From NCBI RefSeq assembly GCF_900496995.4, contig NC_044007.1, positions 982,960-1,046,959 on the forward strand: DNA of 64,000 nucleotides. Direction: 5' to 3'. Made by a program: the position numbers and the translations under genes. Below the pieces are notes generated by a model. That model searched no databases. It worked only from the letters and a program-made list of their open reading frames with translations, and had not been told where the DNA came from. The DNA comes from Aquila chrysaetos chrysaetos (Eukaryota > Chordata > Aves > Accipitriformes > Accipitridae). Shown here one piece after another: positions 8,252 through 53,408 of this stretch; the first letter of the stretch is position 1; each line of letters opens with the position of its first letter.

Positions 8252-10324
8252 ATGCACTCCCTCGTCTTCCTCTGCGCCCGCCGCTTGGTGAGCTACTGCC
8301 CCGGCGCCCGCCGTGCCCTGGACCTCCTCCCCGCCGAACTCTACCCCGTCCTCTTCCAAGCCGCCTTCCTGGACGGGCGGACGCTGGCGCTGCGGGACCT
8401 GGTGGGGACGTGGCCCTTCCCCGTCCTCAGTTTCCAGCGGTTGTTGGGTCACCGTGGCCGTCGCTCGCTCCTCGAGGAGAAACCCAGCAAATTGTGCGTC
8501 CAGGCCATCATCCTGGCCATCGTGGCACATCTCCGCCGGGTGCTGGAGGAGCCCTGTCGCGGCACAAGGTGGGTACCGGGATGCCAAACTCCGCCGGGAT
8601 GGGCAGGAGCTGTTTTGCTTCTCCTCGGGGAGACGGAGGTGACGATGCTCGGCTCTGGCCGCGGCGGAGGGAGGAAGCCGTGGGTTGGCACCGGGTTGGT
8701 TTCGTGCACTGGCAACGCGGGAAGAAAGCGGGACCGCGACCCTCACCCCGCCTCGGGGCTGGAGCGAGTTGCCGGATGGCCACGGCTCTCCCGGGAGCCG
8801 GTTGTTTCAGTTCCCTGATTTCCCCGCTCGTTTATTTACCCGTTTCTTGCCTTCGCCCAGCGAGAGACGGTGCCGCCTGCGGGTGCTGGACATGACGGGT
8901 CTCCAGGACGATGACACCGACCGCGGCCCGGAGGGGATGAGCCTGTGGTCCGGCACGGTGGCGTTGGCCAAAGCCTGCATCGAGGTCTCCAAACACCAAA
9001 GCGAGTGCCTGAAACGCGGCTCCAAGCGGCGTAAAGGTCCCTCCGGCGCCTCGGCGGCCCTGCAACCCGTCGGCGTGGAGGTCCGCGCCGATCTCTTCGT
9101 CAACGGCACGTCCTACGGCGTCCTGCGGGACGCCCTGCAGACTGGCGCCGCCGGCCCCCTGCGCCTCAAATGCCGGGATTTCCACGCCGAGGAGCTCTCC
9201 GTCGCCGGCACCGTGAGTTTGCTGGAGTCCCTTGAACCCGCCGGCGTGCGGCGGGTGGATCTACGCTTCAATAACCTGGGGTTGGGCGGTCTCTGCGCGG
9301 TTTTGCCGCACCTCGCCAGATTCACCGACCTCCTCAGCCTCAAGCTGCCCTACAGCAACGTCGACGTGCGGCGGCTCACGGCGGGGACGGATGCCGGCCT
9401 CCGGTGCCTCGCCACGCAGCTGGGGAGGCTGCCCTGCCTCAAGGAGCTCAACTTGGGTTCTTCCAGGCTTTCGGGGAAACTGAGGCAACTTCTCGGGTAA
9501 GTTCCTGGTGGAGCAGGTCTCTTTTCACGTCGGGGGGGGGGGAATTCATGGGTCCCGGCTTGTGGGTGGCGGGGCTTGGGATCCAGGCGGGTTCGCCGCC
9601 GTTCCCTACCGCGGTCCCTCCGGGAAAACGGGAACCATCCCCACCCCATCGTTCAAAGATTTAAATCCGGCGGCAGCTCCCGCCTGGTTTGCACCCCACG
9701 CGGTGACGGCTTCGGGGGGCTCGCGGCTCACTCTTCCCCCTCCCCGGCAGCGATCTGCAGGCTCCCCTGGAAAGCCTGGAGCTGGCCTTCTGCTACCTCC
9801 TTCCCGGCGACCTCGCCTTCCTTTCCCAAAGCCTCCACGCTCCGGCGCTGAGGAAGTTGGACCTGAGCGGCCACGATTTCTCCGAGAACCTTCTCCAACC
9901 CCTCCGGCATCTCCTGGAGGAGACCTCGGCCTCTCTCCTCCACCTGGACCTCATGGAGTGCCGGCTGACGGACGCTCGGCTGGAGGCTCTGCTCCCGGCG
10001 CTCTGCCGTTGCTCCCGCCTCCGTTGCCTGGGACTTTTCGGCAACCCCCTCTCCACGCCGGGACTCAAAACCTTGTTACGGAAAACCCTGGTTCTCCCGG
10101 ATTTACGCCTGGTCGTCTACCCATACCCCGTGGACTGCTACATCTGGGAGCCGCCCCGGCCGCCCTCCGCCTCCGACCACTTCTTCGAGGACGTGCTGGA
10201 CGAGGAACGTTTCGCCGCGGTGAGCGCTGAGCTGTGCCGGATGCTGGTGAGCTCCGGCAGAGCCGATGCCGTCTGGACCGCCAGCCTCTGCCGGCACGGC
10301 GCCCTCGACTACTTCGCCTTGTAG
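8252..10324 (+). CDS. LRRC14: LRRC14, leucine-rich repeat-containing protein 14 (complete, 3 coding exons, 508 aa)
   Basis: Coding exons: 8252-8568, 8861-9496, 9751-10324 (TAG at 10322-10324). Junctions are GT/AG and in phase, 1527 nt in total; human LRRC14 is about 493 residues. The start MHSLVFLCARRLVSYCPGAR aligns with human MHTLVFLSTRQVLQCQPA. Other matches: LVGTWPFPVLSFQRLL, LRVLDMTGL, RRVDLRFNNLGLGGL, PLESLELAFCYLLPGDL, LGLFGNPLS and the C-terminal ALDYFAL. The C-terminal two thirds are leucine-rich repeats of the PRAME-like type. In mammals the protein is reported to restrain IKK/NF-kB signalling and to act with Cullin-2 as a substrate receptor; this is transferred from the family. A Lys/Ser-rich stretch (about residues 150-170, KRGSKRRKGPSGAS) is longer than in human. 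Confidence 0.96.
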
Positions 10325-10975
10325 CTCGGGCGAAGCTCGGAGCCCTCGTCCTGCCCCACGGTGCCCGGTGAAGCACCGTGGCCTTGCTGCCGTCCCCTGA
10401 CCCCTCCTTCCTCCCCAAATTTGGTGTTTCCCCCTTGTCCCGGTGCTTTTCGGGTACCTTCTCCCTTTTCCTGTCACCGTGCCACCAGCATCGGCCCCAG
10501 CCGGGGGGAACCCGGTGCCACCGATAACACCCGGCGGCGCCTTGTGTCACCGGGACAGCGTGCCGGCTACGGGCGGATCAGCCTCCAGGCCCTCCTTAGC
10601 TGATTAATTAACGCCGGGAGAGCAGTTAATAAATTGCTGCCGTGTCGAGGTTATGGCAAAAGCCGTAACCGCGGCGCTGTTTACAGGCAGACCCCACAAT
10701 GGCTCCACACTCGTGCCTCGGTTCCCCCAACCCCCCCCACACCCCGAGTCCTGGGGGGGTGCTCGGCGCCTCAAAAACAGCACAGCTCGCTCACGCGCGG
10801 TTTAAGCTCTTTTTTTTTTGTTTGTTTGTTTTTTTTTTTTTCCACAGACTAACGGGGGTCCCGGCCGCCGCGGTGACACCCATCCCGCCGCGGCGAGCCG
10901 GCGCTCACCCCTTTTCCCATCGGCGTGGGGGTGATGGGGAGGGCTGGGGGGGACGGGACTGGGGAGGTCCCCGGC
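10325..10975. other. Convergent 3' region between LRRC14 and C8orf82
   Basis: The 651 bases between the two stop codons hold the LRRC14 3' UTR with its AATAAA at 10628, a T-rich tract at about 10809-10842, and CpG-rich DNA. No open frame resembling a leucine-rich-repeat membrane protein is present, although human LRRC24 sits in this position. No minus-strand AATAAA for C8orf82 was found; its 3' end may use a variant signal. Confidence 0.7.
10628..10633 (+). terminator. Probable polyadenylation signal of LRRC14
   Basis: The AATAAA hexamer lies about 300 bases after the LRRC14 stop in an otherwise GC-rich 3' region. It is the only canonical signal before the C8orf82 stop on the opposite strand. 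Confidence 0.65.
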
Positions 10976-13430
10976 TCAGCCCTGACACGAGGATTCCCCG
11001 GCCGAGCTCGCTCCGCCGGCGCGGAGCAACGGCAGCAATTCCTCGGTGAGCTGGTAGCGCCGGCCTTCCCAGATAAAATGAGTGGGGGCTTGCGCCGGCC
11101 CCCGCCCGTACTCGAAGCAGGGACTCCACTCGAAAGCCAACGCCGAGCGTACCAGACCCACGCCGCCCGCCTTCGCCGGCGCCGGGTGATAGAGCCGCCC
11201 GTTTTCCGGCAACATCACCAAACTCTCCGGTTGGAACGGCACGGCCAGGCGCTCGCCGCCGCCGCAGTAGGAGAGGAGCCGGCTCTCGCCGGAACCCGGC
11301 AGGAGTTGGGTGAAGACGACGGGACGATCGTCGCAACGGAGGAAATTCCGCTCCCTGCCGCAGGGCGAGAGGAAAGGGAATTCGGCCTCGTAACGCCCCG
11401 CTCCGGTTTGGCTCCAGCCGCTTGAAGAAGAAGGTGAGGAACCCTACGTCTGCCGGGACAGACGGACGGACGTTGGCTCGCTGCTCCCCGGTAATTAACC
11501 CCCCCCCCCCGGGGTTAATTAGCTGTGGGGTAGGGGGCTGTTCGGTAATGAGACCCCATTTTGGAGAGCTGGCAAAGGGAGGAGCAGTCGGCTCGGGAGG
11601 AATTGCCGTGCCGGGAAAGGCAAACGGGAGCTATTAATAGCAGGAGCTGCTTAATTAGTAAGGTAATTAATATGCAAATAGCGCTCAGCGGTCACTTTGC
11701 CACCCATAAAAATGCCAGAGTGGGGGGCATCCCCCCTCCCTGACCCCGCTGCCGAGAGCTCAGCCCCCCCCACCAGTAAGGATGCGATGCCAATTAAGGA
11801 TCGGATCCTGATGAAGATTGAGGCTCCGATTAAGGATTGGATCCCAATTAAGGATTGGATCCCAATTAAGGATGGGGGGGGAGAGCCGTGCTGGCCAGGG
11901 TGATGGGGTTTGGGGGGGTTTTGGGGGGGGTCCCGGTACCTTTGAAGCAGGTGATGAAGTTCTTGACTTTGGTGTCATCCAGGAAAAGCTGTGGAAAAGC
12001 GGGAAAAAGCCTCAAAACCCTGAAGCCCCTGGCAAGTCCAGCGTCTGTCCGGGATCCTTTTGGGATCCATCCCGGGATCTGTCCGGCGTCTGTCCTGAGT
12101 CCATTTTGGGTCTTTTTGGGGGTTTGTCTGGGATCTGCCTGGGATCCACCCAGGGCCCATGTCTTGGGTTGATGTGGGATCCATCCTGAGCCCATTTCGG
12201 GTCTTTTTGGGATCTGCCTGGGATCTGCCCTGAGCTCATCCAGGGTTTTTTTTTGGGGGGGGGGGGGGGGTGTCTGTCTGTGGGATCTGCCTTGGGTTTG
12301 TTTGGGATCCATCTGGGGTCTGTCCAGGATCCATCTGGGATCTGTCTTGGGTCCATGTGGGTTCTACTTGGGATCTGCCTGGGGTCTGTCTTGGGTCTGT
12401 TGGGATCTGCCTGGGGTCTGTCCCGAGTCCATTTAGGGTCTTTTTGGGCTTTGTCTGGGCTCTGTTTGGGATCTGGCTGGGATCTGTTTGGGATCCACCT
12501 AGGGTCTGCCTGGGGTCTCCCTGGGATCTGCCACAGGTCTGTGTGAGCTCTCTTTGGGATCTGTCTGGGGTCCATCCCGAGCCCATCTAGTTTTTGTTTT
12601 TTTTTTTAATCTATCTGGATCCCGTCCAGGATCTGCCCACAGGATCTGTTTGGGATCCATCCGGGATCTGCCCTGAGCCCACCCAGGGTTTTTTTTGGGG
12701 GGAGTCTGTCTGCGGGATCTACCTCAGGTTTGTTCGGGATCTGTCTAGGGTCTGTGTGGGTTCTGTTTGGGATCTGTCTGGGATCTGTCCGGGATCTGTC
12801 TTGGCTCCATGTGGGTTCTGTGTGGGGTCTGTCCAGGATCCATCTGGGATCTGTCTTGGTTCTGTCTGGGATCTGTCTAGGGTCTGTGTGGGTTCTGTCC
12901 GGGATCTGTCCGGGATCCGTCTTGGCTCCGTGTGGGTTCTGTTTGGGATCTGTCCGGGGTCCGTTCAGGGTCTTTTTGGGGTTTGTCCGGGCTCTGCCTG
13001 GGATCTGTCCGGGATCCACCCGGGCTCTCCCTGGGCTCCATCCCGGATCCGCCTGGGATCTCTCTGCGCTCCTCCCGGGATCCCCCCCCCCCCCGGCTCT
13101 CCGCGGGACCCCCCCGGGCCCCGGCCCGATCCCACTCCGCGTCTATTTTTTTGGGGGGGGGGGGGGAATCCGCCCGGGATCCGCCCCCCCCCCCCCCCCC
13201 CCCCCCGCCAGGGCCCCCCCCGTCCGCGGCCGCTCCCCGCGGTGATCTGGGTGGGTGTCCGTGCCCCCGTGTCCCCCCCCGGTACCTGTCCCTGGTGGTC
13301 GATGTAGTAGAAGTACTCGCGGGTGCGCGGGGTCGGGCTCTGCCCCTGCCGGTAACCGGGACCGGCCCCCCCCGCCCGCCCCTCTCCTCCCGGGAACCGG
13401 CCCCGGCCTCAGCCGCAGCCCCAGCCGCAT
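10976..13430 (-). CDS. C8orf82: C8orf82 (UPF0598 family), probable mitochondrial protein, 3 exons
   Basis: Exons: 13286-13430, 11940-11988, 10976-11449. Exon 1 ends with TPRTREYFYYIDHQGQ. Exon 2 (49 nt) encodes LFLDDTKVKNFITCFK. Exon 3 contains FPFLSPCGRERNFLRCDDRP, LSYCGGGERLAVPF, NGRLYHPAPAKAGGVGLVRS and ALAFEWSPCFEYG. All match human C8orf82 closely. Function is unknown. The proposed start MRLGLRLRPGPVPGRRG is Arg-rich and free of acidic residues, as in a mitochondrial presequence. Two conserved-frame joins need one base fewer than the sequence shows: in C8 at 13366-13373 and in C4 at 11396-11399. With both, the reading frame is 222 codons including the stop, close to the human length of about 216. 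The start is less certain than the rest. Confidence 0.9.
11788..11876 (+). repeat. 18-bp tandem repeat in C8orf82 intron 2
   Basis: The unit attaaggattggatccca has an 18-bp period in the last three copies, with more diverged copies to the left. It lies within the 490-bp intron 11450-11939, which otherwise holds a short AT-rich stretch (11630-11700) and no gene. Confidence 0.85.
12047..13075 (+). repeat. 15-bp minisatellite filling C8orf82 intron 1
   Basis: About 1 kb of degenerate repeats of a 15-bp unit such as gggatctgtctgggg, with tctgtccgggatct variants. The period is confirmed by the five-residue periodicity (DPRQI, PDRTH) of translations on the minus strand. It occupies almost the whole intron 11989-13285. 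A G run at about 12254-12270 interrupts it. Confidence 0.9.
13153..13206. repeat. G14 and C23 homopolymer runs near the C8orf82 intron 1 donor
   Basis: A run of 14 G (13153-13166) and a run of 23 C (13184-13206) are separated by 17 bases. They could pair as a hairpin. They lie about 80 bases inside the intron from the exon 1 donor. Confidence 0.85.
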
Positions 13431-13669
13431 CCCCGACCCCCGGCACCGACCGACACCGACCGACCGACACCGACCCCCGGCACCGACGACCGACCGGCAG
13501 CCGGACGAGCCCCGGCCCCGGCCCCGGAGCGGTCCGTCGGGGACACCGCTCCGGGCGGAACCTCTTTCCCGGTCCCCGGGGAGCCGGGGGGGGGGGTGTC
13601 ACCACAGAGACCCTGCGGACCCCCCCCCCCCCCCCCTCCGGGGGCAACCCCTATGGGACCCCTGCGGAC

Positions 13670-15130
13670 CCCCCCGTAGGGACTTATAGCCCCCATAGGC
13701 ACCCGCACCCCCCGCAGACACCCCCGCCCCGCTGTAGGCACACCCGGCCCTGTACGTGCCCGTGCACTCCTGTATAGGCGCCCCTGCACCCCTATATAGA
13801 CACCCGTGCACCCCTATATATACACCCGTGCACCCCTATAGGCACCCGTGCACTCCTGTATATACACCCATGCACTCCTATAGGCACCCATGCACCCCTG
13901 TAGATGCCCATGCACCCCTATATAGACACATGCACCCCTATATATACACCCGTGCACCCCTATAGGCATCTGTGCACCCCTATAGACATCCATGCACCCC
14001 CATAGGCACCCCTATAGATACCCATGCACCCCTGTAGCCACCTGTATACCCCTATAGACACCCGTGCACCCCTGTACACACCCATACCCCCTATAGACAC
14101 CCAGGCATCCCTATAAACACCCACCCGCCCTTATAGATACCCACACCCCTATAGATACACCCACCCACTATAGGCACCCACCTGGCCATATAGACACTCA
14201 TCTACCCCTACAGACAGTCGTGTACCCCTATAGACACCCATACCCCCTATAGACACCTATAGCCCCTGTAGACACCCATGCCATCTATACACACCCCCCC
14301 TGCCCCTACAGACACCCACCTGCCCTGTAGATGCCCATACTCCCTATAGACACCCCCCCCTCCAGGCACCCACCCCCCCCATACACACCCATACCCCCTA
14401 CAGACACCCACCCGCCTCTATAGACACCCATACCCCCTGTGTCCCCCTATACACATACCCACCCCTATAGACATGCCCACACCCCTACATAGACCCATGT
14501 GCCCTTATACACACCCATACCCACCGGCGTGCCCCTATAGCCACCCATACACCCCTATATACACCCACCCACCCAGCCCTACAGGCACCCATGCACCCCC
14601 TGTGTGCCCCTATACACCCCCCCGTTCATCCTATACACCCCTATAGACACCCATGCCCTCCCTGTACCCCCTATATACACTCATACCCTCCCCTGCACCC
14701 CTCCCGCCCCATGCTCCCCTATAGAAACCCCCTACACCCCCCCTCGACACACCCTGGGCACCTTTATGTACCCCTATATATGTCCCCGTGCTGCTTTATG
14801 TACCCCGGGGGTGTTTATAGGCCCCTATATACATCCTACCCACAGCCTATGCAGCTTTACGTGCCCCTATATACTGCTGTGCCCCCCCATCTCTTCTTAT
14901 ACACCCCGCCTGCTTCCCTACACCCCCCTGGGCGGTATGTATACTGCCCCATGCACCCTATAGTGCCTGGTATACCCTATACTGCTTGCGAGAGAGCCCT
15001 ATACACACTCTATACTGCCTGCATGGCGGGGGGGGGCATGACCGTATGTATACACCCCTATAGAGGACGTATGGCATGGGTGGGGCTTCTATAGGACCCT
15101 ATACAGCTTACGGGGGCCCCCATATGGCCC
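13670..15130 (+). repeat. 20-bp minisatellite between C8orf82 and ARHGAP39
   Basis: Degenerate array of a 20-bp unit, cccctatagacacccatgca, clearest from about 13740 to 14760 and fading by about 15130. The plus strand is strongly pyrimidine- and A-rich, with very few G. It starts only about 250 bases upstream of the C8orf82 start codon, so it lies next to that gene's promoter. Open frames through it (Tyr/His/Pro-rich) are by-products of the repeat. Confidence 0.9.
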
Positions 15131-15243
15131 TGCACACTCCTACAGGGCCTCTGTGCCCCGTCTCCCCCCTCCAACCAGCCTCCCAGCCCTTGATCCGCTC
15201 CAGAGTGAACGAGCAGCACCGAAGAGCACTGTCCATACGTAGC

Positions 15244-15249
15244 TTTATT
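15244..15249 (-). terminator. Candidate distal polyadenylation signal of ARHGAP39
   Basis: The minus strand reads AATAAAGCT here, followed by a G/T-richer stretch. A second minus-strand AATAAA is at 15415-15420. If either is used, the ARHGAP39 3' UTR is 3.3-3.5 kb and includes the 37-bp minisatellite. No nearer canonical signal was noticed. Assignment is by position only. Confidence 0.4.
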
Positions 15250-15299
15250 CACACAACGGGGCGGCGCCTCTATACGTCCACGTGCCCCAATTACAGAGT

Positions 15300-15790
15300 T
15301 CGGCAGCCCGGGGGGACCCCCAACCCCCCCCGGGGGGGGACGGGGGGGATCCTGCTCTCCCCAGCCCCCAGCGCTCGGGGGAGGGTCTCGCAGCGGCCGG
15401 GGTGGGTTTGTCCCTTTATTTTTATTTTTTTTTTAATAATTTTCTTATTTTTAATAATAAATAAAACCTCAAGTCTAAAAAAAAAAGGGGGGGGGGGAAG
15501 AGAAAAAAAAAATAAAGAAAAAAAAAATTAATATATAAAACCTGGAGAAAAAAAATAATTAAATGGAAATTGAGGAAGCGGGGACCCCCCCCACCCCGCT
15601 GCCACCCCCCGGTGTGTGTGTCCCCCCCTTGTCCCCCCCCCCCGCCGGCGCCTGGCAGTGAGCAGAGCTGGGAGGTAGCGCTGGGTGTCCCCCCCCCCCC
15701 ACCCCAGGGACTCCCCCCCCCTCCAGGACCCCCCCTCGAGAAAATAGCATCTGGTTTGAAAATTAGGGGGGGTGTGTCTAATTAATAACT
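15300..15790. repeat. Low-complexity G/C and A/T homopolymer-rich segment
   Basis: Mixed runs of C or G (for example 15480s, 15585-15650, 15690-15720) with A/T-rich tracts at 15410-15475 and 15500-15565. No gene is seen. It lies between the candidate ARHGAP39 polyadenylation signals and the 37-bp array. Confidence 0.75.
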
Positions 15791-15967
15791 CTCTTTATAG
15801 CTCTATATACTCTGATGGGTGCCCCCCCCCCAAGTGGGTGCCCCTCGGTGCCCCCCGTGGTCCCGCTTCGTCCCGGGTGGAGCCGAAGGCACTTGGGGGG
15901 CGGCCGTGCCGGGGGGGGGGGGTCGGGGGGACCCTTCGGCTCCAGGATCGGGGAGATGGGGGTGCGG

Positions 15968-17890
15968 CGGGGATGAGGGTGCCGAGGTGGGTCCAGGAGG
16001 AGATGATGGGTGTCAACGTGGGTCCAGGAGATGATCGATGGGTGCCAAGGTGGGCTGGGCAGGACCTGGAGGAGATGATGGGTGCCAAGGTGGGTCCAGG
16101 AGGAGCAGGAGATGATGGGTGCCAAGGTGGGTCCAGGAGGAGCAGGAGGAGATGGGTGCCAAGATGGGTCCAGGAGGAGCAGGAGATGATGGGTGCCAAG
16201 GTGGGTCCAGGAGGATCAGGAGATGATGGGTGCCAAGGTGGGTCCAGGAGGAGCAGGAGATGATGGGCACCAAGGTGGGTCCAGGAGGAGCAGGAGATGA
16301 TGGGTGCCAAGGTGGGTCCAGGAGGAGATGGGTGCCAAGATGGGTCCAGGAGGAGCAGGAAATGATTGATGGGTGCCAAGATGGGTTGGGCAGGACCTGG
16401 AGGAGATGACGGGCACCAAGATGGGTCCAGGAGTAGGAGATGATGATGGGTGCCAAGATGGGTTGGGGAGGACCTGGAGGACATGATGGGTGCCAAGGTG
16501 GGTCCAGGAGTAGGAGATGATGATGGGTGCCAAGATGGGTTGGGGAGGACCAGGAGGAGCCGACAGGCACCAAAATGGGTCTAGAAGCAGGAGGAGATGA
16601 CAGGTGCCAAGATGTGTCCAGCCAGCCCAAGCAGAGATGACAGGCACCAAGATTGTTTGGGCAGGACCAGGAGGAGGTGATGGGCACCAAGATGGGTTGG
16701 GCAGGACTGGGAGGAGATAACAAGCGCCAAAATGTGTCCAGCCAGGCCAAGCAGAGATGACGGGCACCAGGATCAGTTGGGCGGGACCAGGAGGAGATGA
16801 TGGGTGCCAAGATGAGTTGGCAGAATGAGGAGAAGATGATGGGCACCAAGATGGGTCCAGCAGGAGCAGGAGGACATGACAGATGCCAAGATGGGTCCAG
16901 CAGGGCCAAGCAGAGATGATGGGTGCCTAGATGAGTTTGGCAGGACCAGGAGGGTATTAATTACAGGCACCAAGATGGGTCCAGAGAACCAGGAGGAGAT
17001 GACGGGTGCCAAGATGGTTTGCGCAGGATGAAGAGGAGATGATGGGCTCGAAGGTGGGCCCGGGAGGACCAGTAGGACATGACAGATGCCAAGATGTATC
17101 CAGCAGGGTAAAGCAGAGATGATGGGCACTGAGATAGGTCCAGCAGGAGCAGAAGGAGATAGATGCCAAGATGGGTCCAGGAGAAGATGACGGGCACCAA
17201 GATGGGTCCAGCAAGAGCAGGAGGAGACGATGGGTATTAAGAAGTTTTGGGCAGGACCAAGCAGAGATGACGAGCATCAAGATGGTTCCAGGAGAACCAG
17301 GAAGACATGATGAATGCCAAGATGGTTCCAGCAAGACCAAAAGGACATGACAGATGCCAAGATGTGTCCAGCAGGGCCAAGTAGAGATGACAGGATGCCA
17401 AGATGTGTTGGGCAGGACCAGGAGGAGATGACGGGCACCAAGATAGGTCCAGCAGGGCCAAGCAGAGATGATGGGCACCAAGACGAGTTGGGCAGGACCA
17501 GGAGGCGATGATGGGCACCAAAACGGGTCCAGGAGAAGCAGGGGGAGATAATGAGTGCCAAGCTGGGTCCAGCAGGAGCAGGAGGACATGACAGGTGCCA
17601 AGATGAGTTGGGCAGGACCAGGAGGTGATGACGGGCACCGAGATGGGTCCAGCAGGACCAGGAGGAGATGATGGACATCAAGATGGGTCCAGGTGGACCA
17701 AGCAGAGATTATGGGTGCCAAGATGGGTTGGGCAGGACCAGAAACAGATGATGGGTGCCCAGATGATTCCAGCAGAGCCAAGCAGAGATGTTTAGTGTCA
17801 GGATGCGTCTTTCAAGGCCAGGAGCAGATGATGGGTCCTGTCACGGCTCCAGCAGGGCCAAGCAGACGCGGCGGGTGCTGAGACAGGTCC
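15968..17890 (+). repeat. About 37-bp minisatellite downstream of the ARHGAP39 stop codon
   Basis: About 1.9 kb of tandem units of 36-39 bp, of the type gatgatgggtgccaaggtgg gtccaggaggagcagga, roughly fifty copies. Units at 16010-16350 are nearly identical. Farther right they diverge and alternate between a gggtccagcaggacc form and a gttgggcaggacc form, suggesting a two-unit higher-order pattern. The units are purine-rich on the plus strand. Long minus-strand open frames (up to 298 codons, WTHLGTHHLL-like periodicity of 12-13 residues) are by-products. It begins about 850 bases past the ARHGAP39 stop, so it is probably in the 3' UTR. Confidence 0.92.
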
Positions 17891-18739
17891 TTTGGGACCC
17901 GGTGGTGCCAACGTACGGTGAGATGGGTCCGGCGCGCTGCAGGGATGGGCACCGTGATGGCCGCGGGCAGCGACCTGCCTGCCCAGCTCCTCCGGCACCC
18001 CAGGACGGGCAACCGGCCGCAGTGAGCCACCCAGGGCACGGCAGCTCCCACAGGGACCCCCCCCCAGCACCCACCCAGCTCTGCCGCGAGATGCGCCCCG
18101 GTTGTGCCCGTCAGCTCCTTCCCTGCGGGCTGGGACTTTTCCAGGCACCGGGACAATTGTCACTCTGGTCCCCGACGTGCCACGTTCTCCGGCTGCTCGA
18201 CGCCTGCTCAGCACCGTTGGCTTCTCCCGGCCCTGGAGGTGCTCCCTGCCCCACGGCAGAGACCCAACCCAACGCAACGGTGATGTGGGGGGACCCGTTT
18301 GATTTCCCCCCCCCCGCCTGCCCACCTTCCCCCATCCCCTACGCTGTCACCTGCTCCCTAGGTCCCATCTGCCACCCATGGCCACACAGGACACCCGGGC
18401 TGGAAATGCCACCCGTCCCCGGGGAGCCGGGATGCTCCTCGGCTGCTCTGTGGGTGCTGCCGTCCCCGGGGACCCCCAAAGCGGCCGATCCCTCCGGCTG
18501 GCAAAGAGGTGGGCAGTGAGATGGCCGGAGGGTCGGGATGGGGCACGGGGAACGGTCCCGTGTCCCGTCGTAGGACGGGCAGGGGTGGACGGAGACGGGC
18601 AGGGTGCCGTGGCGTGGCGGGGGGGGGGGACACGACGAGCCACCCAGCACCCTCCTTCTGCGGGGGTCCGGCTTGTGCTCCTCGGCCGAGCGGGGTTGGA
18701 GGAGAGGGGGCTCGTGGCGGGGGGACTCGGTGGCGGCTG

Positions 18740-53408
<34,669 letters not shown>

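Noticed and set aside
11866-13307. Open frames in several frames with DPRQIPDRT-like or LGSVWDLSG-like repeats
   Set aside because: By-products of the 15-bp minisatellite in C8orf82 intron 1.
13756-15094. Tyr/His/Pro-rich open frames
   Set aside because: By-products of the 20-bp minisatellite.
15795-17781. Long overlapping minus-strand open frames (183-298 codons) rich in Leu, Pro, His and Trp, resembling a membrane protein
   Set aside because: They are translations of the 37-bp minisatellite; their 12-13-residue periodicity follows the DNA repeat and they occur in more than one frame.
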